From positions 40,187 through 104,186 of the forward strand of contig JAKAFK010000004.1 in assembly GCA_021817985.1 (NCBI GenBank): a stretch of DNA of 64,000 bases. The letters run 5' to 3'. A program made the translations under genes and the position numbers. Of the stretch, positions 17,482 through 25,598 are shown piece after piece (positions within the stretch are counted from its first letter, which is position 1; the number at the start of each line of letters is the position of its first letter). Below the pieces are notes generated by a model. That model saw nothing but the letters and a program-made list of their open reading frames with translations. It was not told where the DNA came from and did not search any database. Origin of the DNA: Pseudomonadota bacterium. Its GTDB lineage: Bacteria; Pseudomonadota; Gammaproteobacteria; Burkholderiales; JAKAFK01.

Positions 17482-19169
17482 TCGCACCAGTCCAGCCTGA
17501 ACAGGGCCTGCTCGCCCCTCATGTGCGTTTCGATACGCGTGGAGGGCAACGACAAGCCAAATTCCGGATGCCAATGAGCCGCCCGCACGGACACTTCGCC
17601 GCCCAGCGCTTCCCACCGCGCCATCGCCCCTGTCGTCTGGACATACCCTCCGCCAGGACGCTGAAAAACGCTGGTCTCCGGATGCAGGTACAGACGTGAG
17701 ATGGCGCACTGCGCACGGCCTTCGATGCGATCGTCGATCTCGAGCCGCTGGGACTGGAGCACCCAGCGCCGGCGATGAATCGGGCGCCCCTTCAGGCGAC
17801 GATAGCCATCGTGCGCCCCTTCGATGACGATACGGTCAGGCGATTGTGCCACCTCGACGTCAAAAGGATATGCGCGTCTCGCCACCCGAAACGATGCCCA
17901 TACTTCGGACGAACTCTGTCCGTCGAGTTCCACCGTATTGTGTGCCGCCGTCGAACGTTCCCACTCCCGCTGCGCGCCCCCGGCATAGCATGAGGTTCCC
18001 GAATTGACGAGCAGGCGCCGGCCATTCACCGACAATTCGAAGCTCAGCACATCGGCGTGCGCGTGCCCGGGCAAGTAATCGGGCCCGACCGGCGCCACAT
18101 CCGCAATCAACACGGCGCCATGCTTCTGAACCCGGACGTAACCCGACGCATTCAGCCAGGACACGCCATCGTTCGGCACCGCGACGGGCACATCAAGCCG
18201 CCGGGCATAGCGGATGAGTTCACCGGGCGGTGGGGCAATGCCCATCGCCGCATCGTTGAAGAACGACACCTCGCCGTCCGGGTGGCACATCAGGAGAAGC
18301 CAGCGCAACATGCCGGCCGCGGTGTTGCGCCAGACAGCAATTTCTTGCGCCCAACCGGCAAACGCGCCGGGACAGGCGCACGCAAGATTCACGAGATCCA
18401 ACATATCTTCGAGCGCAATGGCGTGATACATGGGACTGCGCTCGAAGTGCCCGCCGTCCGGGAGAATCTGTTCCGGTACCTCGCGCACCAGAATTTCCAT
18501 GCCCTGGCGCATCCAGCGATCCGCCTCCGGACCAGCAAAGAACGCCCCGGCAAAGACGAGCGCCTTGGCGTTGGCGAAGAGATGATTCCCCAGGAGATGG
18601 TACTCGAGGCGTTGCGTGAGATGGCGCGCCTGTTGCGCGAGGGAGTGCGCCGAGCCGGGCGGGAGCGTGTGGCCGCATGCGGCCCATTTCACCCAGTTGA
18701 CGATTCTGAGCGACAAGGGATACGGCTCCCACCCGACGCCTTTGCCCGGCGGATTCTCGGCAATCCAGCGGGCAATTAGCCGTGCATGCGCCGCCGCCCT
18801 GCACTCGGCGTCCGCAGCATTCAGGTCGTCGAAATAGTGCAGGTTGTAAAGCCAAAGTCTGGCTCGCCCCGGTGCATTCCAGTCAATGGCGCCTTCGAGT
18901 CCATGCTCCTCGTTCAGGAACCGAAAACGCGTTGCCGAAACCATGGCTGCACGCCGCTGCGCAGGACGCGCCCAGACGCCGCGCAAGGGCCTTCGCGGCG
19001 GCGCCGGCTGCCCGTCCCGAACCGGCGCATTGAATCGCGACGACAACCGGCCCCAAATCTGGATGGGCCGCAAATATCTCAAGGTGTGATAGTAAAGGGC
19101 AGACCGCCGCCAAAGCGCATCCGCTTCCCTTTGCCGTTCGAGCGACTTGGAGTCGCCAGCCGAACTCAT
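17478..19169 (-). CDS. Heparinase II/III-family (alginate-lyase-like) protein
   Basis: 563 residues. The N-terminal alpha/alpha toroid part contains GNHLFANAKALVFAGAFF and SPMYHAIALEDMLDLVN. The C-terminal beta-sandwich begins with PGHAHADVLSFEL and includes AAHNTVELDGQSSSEVW, the conserved residues of uronic-acid polysaccharide lyases. No signal peptide is visible, which is common for members inside exopolysaccharide operons, where they may modify or proofread the glycan. It overlaps both neighbours by four bases. Confidence 0.88.
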   Translation of the reverse strand: MSSAGDSKSLERQREADALWRRSALYYHTLRYLRPIQIWGRLSSRFNAPVRDGQPAPPRRPLRGVWARPAQRRAAMVSATRFRFLNEEHGLEGAIDWNAPGRARLWLYNLHYFDDLNAADAECRAAAHARLIARWIAENPPGKGVGWEPYPLSLRIVNWVKWAACGHTLPPGSAHSLAQQARHLTQRLEYHLLGNHLFANAKALVFAGAFFAGPEADRWMRQGMEILVREVPEQILPDGGHFERSPMYHAIALEDMLDLVNLACACPGAFAGWAQEIAVWRNTAAGMLRWLLLMCHPDGEVSFFNDAAMGIAPPPGELIRYARRLDVPVAVPNDGVSWLNASGYVRVQKHGAVLIADVAPVGPDYLPGHAHADVLSFELSVNGRRLLVNSGTSCYAGGAQREWERSTAAHNTVELDGQSSSEVWASFRVARRAYPFDVEVAQSPDRIVIEGAHDGYRRLKGRPIHRRRWVLQSQRLEIDDRIEGRAQCAISRLYLHPETSVFQRPGGGYVQTTGAMARWEALGGEVSVRAAHWHPEFGLSLPSTRIETHMRGEQALFRLDWCE

Positions 19170-20254
19170 AAGACGCGCTCAAGCACGCTGACGATGCGCT
19201 CCCCCGTCCGGCCGTCCCAGTATTCCGGGACGCGTCCCGTCTTCCACCGCCCATCGAACACGCGATCCAGCGCCGGCTTGAGCTTCGAGGGGTCGGTGCC
19301 GATCAGCTCGTTTGTCCCCATCGTGATGGTCTCGGGGCGCTCCGTCGTGTCGCGCACCGTCAGGCAGGGCACCCCCATCACCGTGGTTTCCTCGGTGATG
19401 CCCCCGGAGTCCGTCAGCACAGCCTTCGCATGCTTGACCAGATAATTGAACTCGAAGTAAGGCTGCGGCGCGACCGGACACAGGTTCTCGGGCAACGCAC
19501 CGATCGCATGCAGCGTCTTGGCGGTGCGCGGATGAACCGGAAAAACGACGGGAAGCCCTCGGGCGGCGGTGCCGATGGTGCGCAGCCATGCGCTCAGGCG
19601 TTCGGGCGCGTCGACGTTGGCCGGGCGATGCAGCGTGAGCACGAAATACCCGCCGGCGGCAAGGCCAAGTTCGTGCCAGAAGGCTGGCGCACGCAGCCGT
19701 TCCCAGTTGAAAAGGAGCGTATCGATCATGGTGTTGCCGACGAAATGGATGCGATTCTCCTGGACGCCCGAGCGGCGCAAATTAGCATTCGCCGTCTCGC
19801 TGGTCGTGAAGAAGAGATCGGTGATGGCATCGGTGACCATGCGGTTGATTTCTTCGGGCATTCTCCAGTCTCCGGAGCGAATGCCCGCCTCGACGTGGGC
19901 CACCGGCACGCACAGCTTCTGCGCGGCGATCGCGCACGCCATCGTGGACGTCACATCGCCAACGACCAGGCATAGATCGCTTCGGCTTTCCAATAAGAGA
20001 GATTCGTACCCCACCATGATGGCCGCCGCTTGACCAGCCTGCGTACCGGACCCCACCTCCAGGTTGACGTGCGGCTCCGGGATGCCCAGTTGGGCAAAGA
20101 AATCCCCCGACATGCGGGCGTCGTAATGCTGGCCCGTATGCACCAGGCGATAGCCCAGGCGATGGTCCGGTCCACGGGCCTCGAGCGCACGGATGATCGA
20201 CGCAATCTTCATGAAATTCGGCCGAGCCCCGGCGATGATGTCGATCCTTGTCAT
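19166..20254 (-). CDS. wecB: UDP-N-acetylglucosamine 2-epimerase (non-hydrolysing)
   Basis: 362 residues from the ATG at 20254, which follows GAGGGAAG. Converts UDP-GlcNAc to UDP-ManNAc. Family motifs are clear: GARPNFMKIASI, HTGQHYDARMSGDFF, HVEAGIRSGDWRMPEEINR and TDSGGITEETTVMGVPCLT with RDTTERPET. It supplies a ManNAc-type precursor for the polysaccharide. It overlaps the heparinase-like gene (ATGA). Confidence 0.95.
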   Translation of the reverse strand: MTRIDIIAGARPNFMKIASIIRALEARGPDHRLGYRLVHTGQHYDARMSGDFFAQLGIPEPHVNLEVGSGTQAGQAAAIMVGYESLLLESRSDLCLVVGDVTSTMACAIAAQKLCVPVAHVEAGIRSGDWRMPEEINRMVTDAITDLFFTTSETANANLRRSGVQENRIHFVGNTMIDTLLFNWERLRAPAFWHELGLAAGGYFVLTLHRPANVDAPERLSAWLRTIGTAARGLPVVFPVHPRTAKTLHAIGALPENLCPVAPQPYFEFNYLVKHAKAVLTDSGGITEETTVMGVPCLTVRDTTERPETITMGTNELIGTDPSKLKPALDRVFDGRWKTGRVPEYWDGRTGERIVSVLERVL

Positions 20255-20318
20255 GCTTCCCTCATAACCAGAACGATGGCGGGCCACTGCGCAAGGTCGG
20301 CAGGCCGCCGATAAGCCG

Positions 20319-22457
20319 TTATTGCTCCGCGCGGGACAACTCGATGGCGATGCGACTCACCTCAAGGATTTCGTCGAAAGGGATGGGCGCGTCGATTCCG
20401 TTTCGCACCGACGCCAGGAAGGCGCCGGCACAAGCCTTCTGCCCTTTGTCCTGGCGCCACAGCCGCATGCGCGAGAAGCCTGACCAGCCAAAGCCTCGCA
20501 AAACCCTAAAATTGTCGAGTTGGAGCACCCGCCCCCCCGCGAAGACCTCGATGCGTTCCTTGGGGAAGGACTTGGGGCCATTGGCGAAGTAATGGACGGT
20601 ACCGATCGACCCGTCGGCAAACCGAAGTTGCAAGGTCACGGTGTCCTGGGTCTGCGAGCTCATCCCCATGCGGCTCCAGGCGACGATCCGTTCTCCCGCG
20701 AGATGGCGCAGGAGGTCGATGAAATGGCAGGCTTCGCCGACGATCCGTCCACCGCCGGTGGCCGCGTCCTGCGTCCAGTGATCCGGCGGGATGGCGCCTG
20801 CATTCACCGTCGCAACGAACGACTTCGAGCCGGATATGCCCTCCAGCAACGCCTTCATGCGCGCCACCAGGGGGCTGAAGCGCCGATTGAAACCCACCAT
20901 CACGACGCGCGCGCCGGGACCCACACCTTGCACAGCACACTCCGCCTCGATCTCCTCCAGTTCCTCCAGCGTCAGGCAGAGCGGTTTCTCCACGAACACG
21001 TGCTTGCCCGCGCGCAAGGCCGCCACGATCCAGCGGGCGTGGCTGTCGTGGCGCGTGGTGATCACGGCCGCATCGACCAGACGATCGGAGAGCGCATGAA
21101 GCGCATCCGTCGTCGTTTCCTCGAAGCCGAACTTGCGACCGGCGTGAAGCCCGCTTACCCCCGCGCTCGAGGCCACCACGCGAAGACGCGCGCCGGCCGC
21201 CTTGAATGCCGGAATAAGGGCGGCGGTCGCATAGTTTCCCGAGCCGACGAAGGCGAGCGAGGGAGCGCTTCCCTGCGCGGGAGAAATAACGGTCACGCCG
21301 GCCAGAGGCACGGTTTGTCGCCTGACATCCGCATCCGGGCGGCTTTGCGTGTCGGGATACTGCAGCAGAATCCCCAGGGAGAATTCCTGCCCGCCCACCA
21401 GTTCATACGCCTTGACCGCCTCCTCGATGGCAAACCGGTGGGAGATCAAAGGTTTCACGTCAAGGCGCCCGTCGGCCATCATGTCCAGGACGGCTTCTAA
21501 GTTGCGACCTTCGGTCCAGCGGACGAAGCCGACCGGATAATCCTGTCCCTTCTCCTCGTAGTTGGGGTCATAGCGCCCCGGCCCGTAAGAGCAGGACACC
21601 TGGAAAGTCAGTTCCTTCTCGAAAAAATCGGCGCGGGAGAGCTCGAGCCCGGTGACTCCCACCAGCACGATGCGCCCGCGCTTGCGGCACATCGTCGCCG
21701 CTTGGTGCATGGGCTCGCTGCTTTTGGTGGATGCCGTGATGATGACGGCATCCACGCCGCGCCCGCGCGAGAAGCGCTCCGCCGCAGCAAGCGGGTCTTC
21801 TCCCGCATGCAGGTCCACCACCTCTGCACCGAATGCGCGCGCCAGCCCGAGCTTGCGCGGGTCGAAGTCCAGCCCCAGCACGCGGCAGCCGTGCGCGCGA
21901 AGGAGCTGCACGGTCACGAGCCCGATCAGGCCGAGCCCGGTCACCACCACCGCCTCTCCCAGCGTCGGCTGCACCAGCCGAATGCCCTGCAAGGCAATGG
22001 CCGAAAGCACCGTGAAGGCAGCCTCGTCGTCGCTCACGCCCTTCGGCACCCGCGCGCACAGATTTTGCGGGACCCGGACCGCTTCGGCGTGCTTGCCGTT
22101 GGAAACGACCCGATCGCCCGTCCGCAACGACGCCACGCCGCCGCCGACATCCATGATCCGCCCGACGTTGCAATAACCCAAAGGCAACGGCTGGTCCAGT
22201 TTGTTGAATACCGCCTCGACGGTCGGCATGAGGCCGTCGGTTCTGATCTTGTCCAGGACCATGCGCACCTTGTCCGGCTGCTGCCTGGCCTTATCGATCC
22301 AGTTCGCCTTGCCGAACTCCACCAGCATCCGTTCCGTGCCGGCCGATACCAGGGTGCGCGACGACCGAATGAGCACCTGCCCGCGCGCCGCTCCCGGACA
22401 GGGCACTTCCGCCACTTCCGTCGCGCCGGTCCTAAGGCTCTGCAAGATTTGCTTCAA
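20319..22457 (-). CDS. Bi-domain oxidoreductase: zinc-type alcohol dehydrogenase fused to Gfo/Idh/MocA
   Basis: 712 residues from a TTG start with a good ribosome binding site (GGGAGG); upstream in-frame codons have no family support. Residues about 1-360 are a medium-chain dehydrogenase with VVTGLGLIGLVTVQLLRAHG and GLDFDPRKLGLAR. Residues about 380-700 are a Gfo/Idh/MocA NAD-dependent sugar oxidoreductase with FVGSGNYATAALIPAFKAAG and VFVEKPLCLTLEELEEI. Such fusions occur next to WecB, heparinase-like and GT4 genes in exopolysaccharide clusters, presumably making or modifying a nucleotide sugar. The precise reaction is unknown. Confidence 0.9.
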   Translation of the reverse strand: MKQILQSLRTGATEVAEVPCPGAARGQVLIRSSRTLVSAGTERMLVEFGKANWIDKARQQPDKVRMVLDKIRTDGLMPTVEAVFNKLDQPLPLGYCNVGRIMDVGGGVASLRTGDRVVSNGKHAEAVRVPQNLCARVPKGVSDDEAAFTVLSAIALQGIRLVQPTLGEAVVVTGLGLIGLVTVQLLRAHGCRVLGLDFDPRKLGLARAFGAEVVDLHAGEDPLAAAERFSRGRGVDAVIITASTKSSEPMHQAATMCRKRGRIVLVGVTGLELSRADFFEKELTFQVSCSYGPGRYDPNYEEKGQDYPVGFVRWTEGRNLEAVLDMMADGRLDVKPLISHRFAIEEAVKAYELVGGQEFSLGILLQYPDTQSRPDADVRRQTVPLAGVTVISPAQGSAPSLAFVGSGNYATAALIPAFKAAGARLRVVASSAGVSGLHAGRKFGFEETTTDALHALSDRLVDAAVITTRHDSHARWIVAALRAGKHVFVEKPLCLTLEELEEIEAECAVQGVGPGARVVMVGFNRRFSPLVARMKALLEGISGSKSFVATVNAGAIPPDHWTQDAATGGGRIVGEACHFIDLLRHLAGERIVAWSRMGMSSQTQDTVTLQLRFADGSIGTVHYFANGPKSFPKERIEVFAGGRVLQLDNFRVLRGFGWSGFSRMRLWRQDKGQKACAGAFLASVRNGIDAPIPFDEILEVSRIAIELSRAEQ

Positions 22458-22912
22458 GTATCCTCCCGCTCGAACAGCGCAGCCGATGGGGCGTATGTCG
22501 GAGAACGTCGACTGTAGACTTCTGCACGCGCCCGCCGCGATCCTTCCCGTTATAGATGATTTTTCTTGTTTTCTCCGTGATCGCACCTGGGCGACAGCCG
22601 GCTCCCGCCCGACACGCGAGCATGGAAAACGGGCCACACGGGGGCCGGTTAGACGGGAAAAAACCGTCGATATCTGGGTCGGCGCGGGTCGCGCACATTT
22701 TCGGAAACGCGCAGGCCGCAGGGTGCGGCAAGCCGTGTCGCGCCTCGCGCAGCAGCGTCGAATTTTTTTACAACGGCGCGCGCGCCCTACGGGCCAATAC
22801 CTTTCCTATCCGCGGATTAGACCATCGGGCCCGGTTCTTGCTGTCCCCGTCTACGCGCGCCGCGGGAGGCGCTGCGCTTCCAAACACATCAACTAAACGG
22901 AGAAGACAAGTC
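22458..22912. other. Divergent promoter region between the sugar module and a PEP-CTERM gene
   Basis: 455 bases holding the rightward sigma-54 promoter at 22827-22842 and presumably an unidentified leftward promoter for the four-gene module. Several GC-rich stretches (CGCGCGCG near 22,785) are present. No gene is supported. Confidence 0.55.
22827..22842 (+). promoter_or_regulatory. Sigma-54 promoter of the first plus-strand PEP-CTERM gene
   Basis: GGGCCCGGTTCTTGCT keeps GG and GC 10 bases apart and a perfect TTGCT -12 box; two positions of the -24 box deviate. Start of transcription would be near 22,853, 60 bases before the ATG. Confidence 0.6.
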
Positions 22913-23662
22913 ATGACAAGAAGACGGCTGGGAACGAAGAGGATCTGCACGATCGCCCTAATGTGTGCCGCAGCGGGAGGGACGGCACAGGCTCACGCAT
23001 CAACCGCCATAGGCCTCGACCCGATCCTGAATTTCAATTTCAATGGCAGTTTCAGCATGTACGATTCGACCGGCGCATTGGTCGGCGGGGACAATACGCT
23101 TTCCGGAAGCATACATCTGGACACCGCAACCTTCGGCGGCACTGCGACCATGTCGGATCCATCGCCGTTTTTCGGCTCCCACTGGTACGCGCATGATATC
23201 CAAATATCGGCCACGCCCGACCTCGCCAACGGCAGTTTTTTAGCGAACTCCCACATGCTGTTCGACTGGGGACCGGCAACGACGGCGACCTCGTGCGGTG
23301 TTGCGGTCTGCGATTACAGCATCTACACCCAATTCCAGATTGCGCCTACGGTCAATTTGCACCTTGCGTCGTGGACCAGCCTGACAAGCGGCACGCCGTT
23401 CAACGTCACCACCACCGACGCGGACGGCGACGGGATTCCCGGAAACCAGATCACGTACGGTCCATTCAAGGGATTCTCGCCCGCGTTTGACGGCACCGCC
23501 ACGTTTCAAGCGATAAGCCTCGGCTACATCGCGAATGACAACATACCGCCCGTCGATCCTACCCCTCTGCCAGGCACGGCGCTGCTCCTCGGGTCTGGGC
23601 TCCTGGGCATGGTGAGCGTCGCCCGCACACGCAAAGCTTCGCTGAGGCGCGCAAGCGCGTAG
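22913..23662 (+). CDS. PEP-CTERM (VPLPA-type) surface protein
   Basis: 249 residues, preceded by GGAGAAG. A signal peptide runs to AQAHAS. The middle is a beta-rich secreted domain with NFNFNGSFSMYD and one Cys pair (TSCGVAVCDY). The C-terminus DPTPLPGTALLLGSGLLGMV followed by SVARTRKA is a PLP sorting motif, membrane helix and basic tail for exosortase processing. The tail continues about 10 residues beyond the usual basic end. Function of the domain is unknown. A terminator follows. Confidence 0.86.
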   Translation: MTRRRLGTKRICTIALMCAAAGGTAQAHASTAIGLDPILNFNFNGSFSMYDSTGALVGGDNTLSGSIHLDTATFGGTATMSDPSPFFGSHWYAHDIQISATPDLANGSFLANSHMLFDWGPATTATSCGVAVCDYSIYTQFQIAPTVNLHLASWTSLTSGTPFNVTTTDADGDGIPGNQITYGPFKGFSPAFDGTATFQAISLGYIANDNIPPVDPTPLPGTALLLGSGLLGMVSVARTRKASLRRASA

Positions 23663-23670
23663 TCCCCAAC

Positions 23671-23718
23671 GGGAGCGTGTCGCCATCCACAACACGCCCC
23701 AAAGGGCCCCATTTTTTT
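23671..23718 (+). terminator. Rho-independent terminator after the first plus-strand PEP-CTERM gene
   Basis: GGG(A)GCGTGT pairs with ACACGCCCC across an 11-base loop, and a run of seven T follows at 23712-23718 after a short GGGCCCC spacer. Confidence 0.65.
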
Positions 23719-23863
23719 CCGCTGCGCCCCCTATGCTGCCTCGGGCGGGGCGGTCTCCCGGGCGTCCTCATCTCTCCGAGCGGCGGCTTGAACATCTTCG
23801 CTTTTGACGTCCGATTTCTCGCTTGACGCGACGACATGGCCGCGACAGATGACCTAATAGGGA

Positions 23864-23880
23864 GCATGTCAACAACATGC
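23864..23880. promoter_or_regulatory. Dyad upstream of the PEP-CTERM sigma-54 promoter
   Basis: GCATGT-CAACA-ACATGC is a perfect 6-bp-arm dyad about 80 bases upstream of the -24 element, a normal enhancer distance. It is a candidate site for an NtrC-family activator such as PrsR, which is not encoded in the window. Confidence 0.5.
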
Positions 23881-23959
23881 CGTCGGCTTTCTTTACACAA
23901 TCGAGCGTCATCCTCTGCATCATTATATTAATACTCTCTAAATCATGCAGATAGATGGC

Positions 23960-23975
23960 TGGCATTTTTTTTGCT
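23960..23975 (+). promoter_or_regulatory. Sigma-54 promoter of the second plus-strand PEP-CTERM gene
   Basis: TGGCATTTTTTTTGCT matches the -24/-12 consensus with exact spacing and a T-rich spacer typical of strong sigma-54 promoters. Transcription would begin near 23,986. Confidence 0.8.
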
Positions 23976-24060
23976 GATCGATAGCGGCCAATTTAATCCG
24001 GCATGGTTAGGACGCGCAAATGCGACTGTAAGAGTCACCACTGGAGAACAGGAGAGCGCA

Positions 24061-24741
24061 ATGATCAGAGAATGGATGACAACGAGAAGACGTTGGGAGG
24101 CAATCGCGACGTGCAGTTTGTGCCTGTTCGCGGCCAAAGCGCATGCCTCGTCGGCGTTCGGCACCCTGCCCGTCGGGCAGGTCGATGTCGGCACTTCGGC
24201 GGTGGCCGAATGGAAACACGGGAGCCACCCGATCCTCGCCGACTGGGACATGTTTTCCGACCGCTTCGCCTCCCGTATGGAGCATCGCGAAGCGGAGCGG
24301 ATCGCTTACGACACGGGCATGCCCATCGGGGATCTCGCGGAAGGCAGGTGGAGCTTGCTCAAGCGCTGGACAACATGGAGTATGCCATGCCATAGCGAAG
24401 ATTGCCGAGGTGACGCCGACACGCGCACCGGAACCGCCTCGTGGCTTGCGTGGGACCTCGCGCGATGGAACGGCATGCCTGACGAGGCGCGCTTCGCATT
24501 TCGCCTGGCGCAGAGTCGATGGGAGCACCTGTCGGATGATCCGCTTGCGCGTCCCCCCATCCGATGGCTCGTCCCAGGATGGCTCAGCGGCCGGATCACC
24601 GTGGGACTTGTGAGGCTTGACCGGATTGCCGACCGATCACCTTCCGTCGACCCCGTCCCGATCCCTGAGCCGCTCACGCTATTGGGTTCAGGACTGCTTG
24701 GACTGGTCGGATTCGCGCGCAGGCGCCGCCCACGCCCTTAG
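24061..24741 (+). CDS. PEP-CTERM surface protein
   Basis: 226 residues with an AGGAG ribosome binding site. The signal peptide ends near AKAHASSAF. The exported part is unlike the other two PEP-CTERM proteins in the window: it is rich in Trp, Arg and acidic residues (for example WEAIATCSL, RMEHREAERIAYDTGM) and appears helical rather than beta-rich. One Cys pair (MPCHSEDC) is present. The C-terminus VPIPEPLTLLGSGLLGLVGF then ARRRRPRP is a canonical PEP motif, helix and basic tail. No enzymatic motif recognised. Confidence 0.86.
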   Translation: MIREWMTTRRRWEAIATCSLCLFAAKAHASSAFGTLPVGQVDVGTSAVAEWKHGSHPILADWDMFSDRFASRMEHREAERIAYDTGMPIGDLAEGRWSLLKRWTTWSMPCHSEDCRGDADTRTGTASWLAWDLARWNGMPDEARFAFRLAQSRWEHLSDDPLARPPIRWLVPGWLSGRITVGLVRLDRIADRSPSVDPVPIPEPLTLLGSGLLGLVGFARRRRPRP

Positions 24742-24751
24742 GGTATCTTCC

Positions 24752-24775
24752 GCTGTCCGCCTGTGGGCGGACAGC
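24752..24775. terminator. Bidirectional hairpin between convergent genes
   Basis: GCTGTCCGCC and GGCGGACAGC form a perfect 10-bp stem with a four-base loop between the PEP-CTERM gene and the convergent methyltransferase gene. No strong T run is present, so termination strength is uncertain. Confidence 0.6.
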
Positions 24776-24850
24776 ACCGCTCGGGCACCCCCATCAAACA
24801 ACGGCTGGCCTCTGGTTTGGCGAGCCATTCGCGTCGCCACAGGCAGGCGA

Positions 24851-25588
24851 TCATCCTGGCGTGGGGACCGGAGGGCTCTCGACTTTCCGGCAGGCGAACA
24901 CGACAAGACTGTCCCCATAGCGCGTCAACCCAAGCATTCGCATGGCCCTGCCGAACCACCCGATGGCGCCATAGAAATGGGTGTCCAGGACCTCTAGCGA
25001 ATGATGGGCCAGCATGCCTTTGAAGGCAGCCTCTGTCGTGACGGTTTTGACGCACCCATAATACTTCGGAAAACCAAACAAACGGTAAGTCCATCGCTCA
25101 AGCGTCCTGTAGAGACTTTGCCCATTGGGCATCGAAACCAGCAATACGCCTCCGCGCCTTAAGGACGACGAGATGAACGCCAGGTCGTGGCCGAGCTGGC
25201 CGGAATACTCCAGCACGCTCGAGCACAACAGCAGATCCACGAGCGGCAACCCTAAGCTGGGCGCCTCTTCGAGGGTAGAATGCACAAAGCGGATATTGTC
25301 CGCGCGTTCATGCTCCGCCTTCCGTGTCGCAAGAACAAGCATCTGGTCGCTGCCGTCCAGCGCGATGACTTGGGCGGTCCTCTTTGCGGCATAGGTTGCG
25401 AAGATTCCGCTACCACAGCCCAGATCGAGCACGACATCACCGCGGGCGCTGAATCGATCGATAAGACCCGTCCACAGCGCATAACGCTCCTGAAATGCAG
25501 GACTCCCCCGGTATTTCGAGTCAAAAGCCGAAGCGATGTCCGAGTGCCACTGGATCGCGTCTCGGCTGGCAAGCGTCTTGGCGGTCAT
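24851..25588 (-). CDS. Class I SAM-dependent methyltransferase
   Basis: 245 residues from MTAKTLASRD, preceded by GAGGAAAGG. The SAM-binding motif VVLDLGCGSGIFATYAAKR and the following acidic strand end (VIALDGSDQM) are clear, as is a later LLLCSSVLEYS. It ends the XrtD operon, 10 bases after the TPR lipoprotein gene, so it probably methylates a glycan or lipid intermediate. The substrate is unknown. Confidence 0.85.
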   Translation of the reverse strand: MTAKTLASRDAIQWHSDIASAFDSKYRGSPAFQERYALWTGLIDRFSARGDVVLDLGCGSGIFATYAAKRTAQVIALDGSDQMLVLATRKAEHERADNIRFVHSTLEEAPSLGLPLVDLLLCSSVLEYSGQLGHDLAFISSSLRRGGVLLVSMPNGQSLYRTLERWTYRLFGFPKYYGCVKTVTTEAAFKGMLAHHSLEVLDTHFYGAIGWFGRAMRMLGLTRYGDSLVVFACRKVESPPVPTPG

Positions 25589-25598
25589 GCCCCTTTCC

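Larger units (their letters stand above)
23663..24060. other. Intergenic region between the two plus-strand PEP-CTERM genes
   Basis: 400 bases containing the terminator of the first gene (23671-23718), a dyad at 23864-23880, and the sigma-54 promoter of the second gene (23960-23975). No additional gene is seen. Confidence 0.7.
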
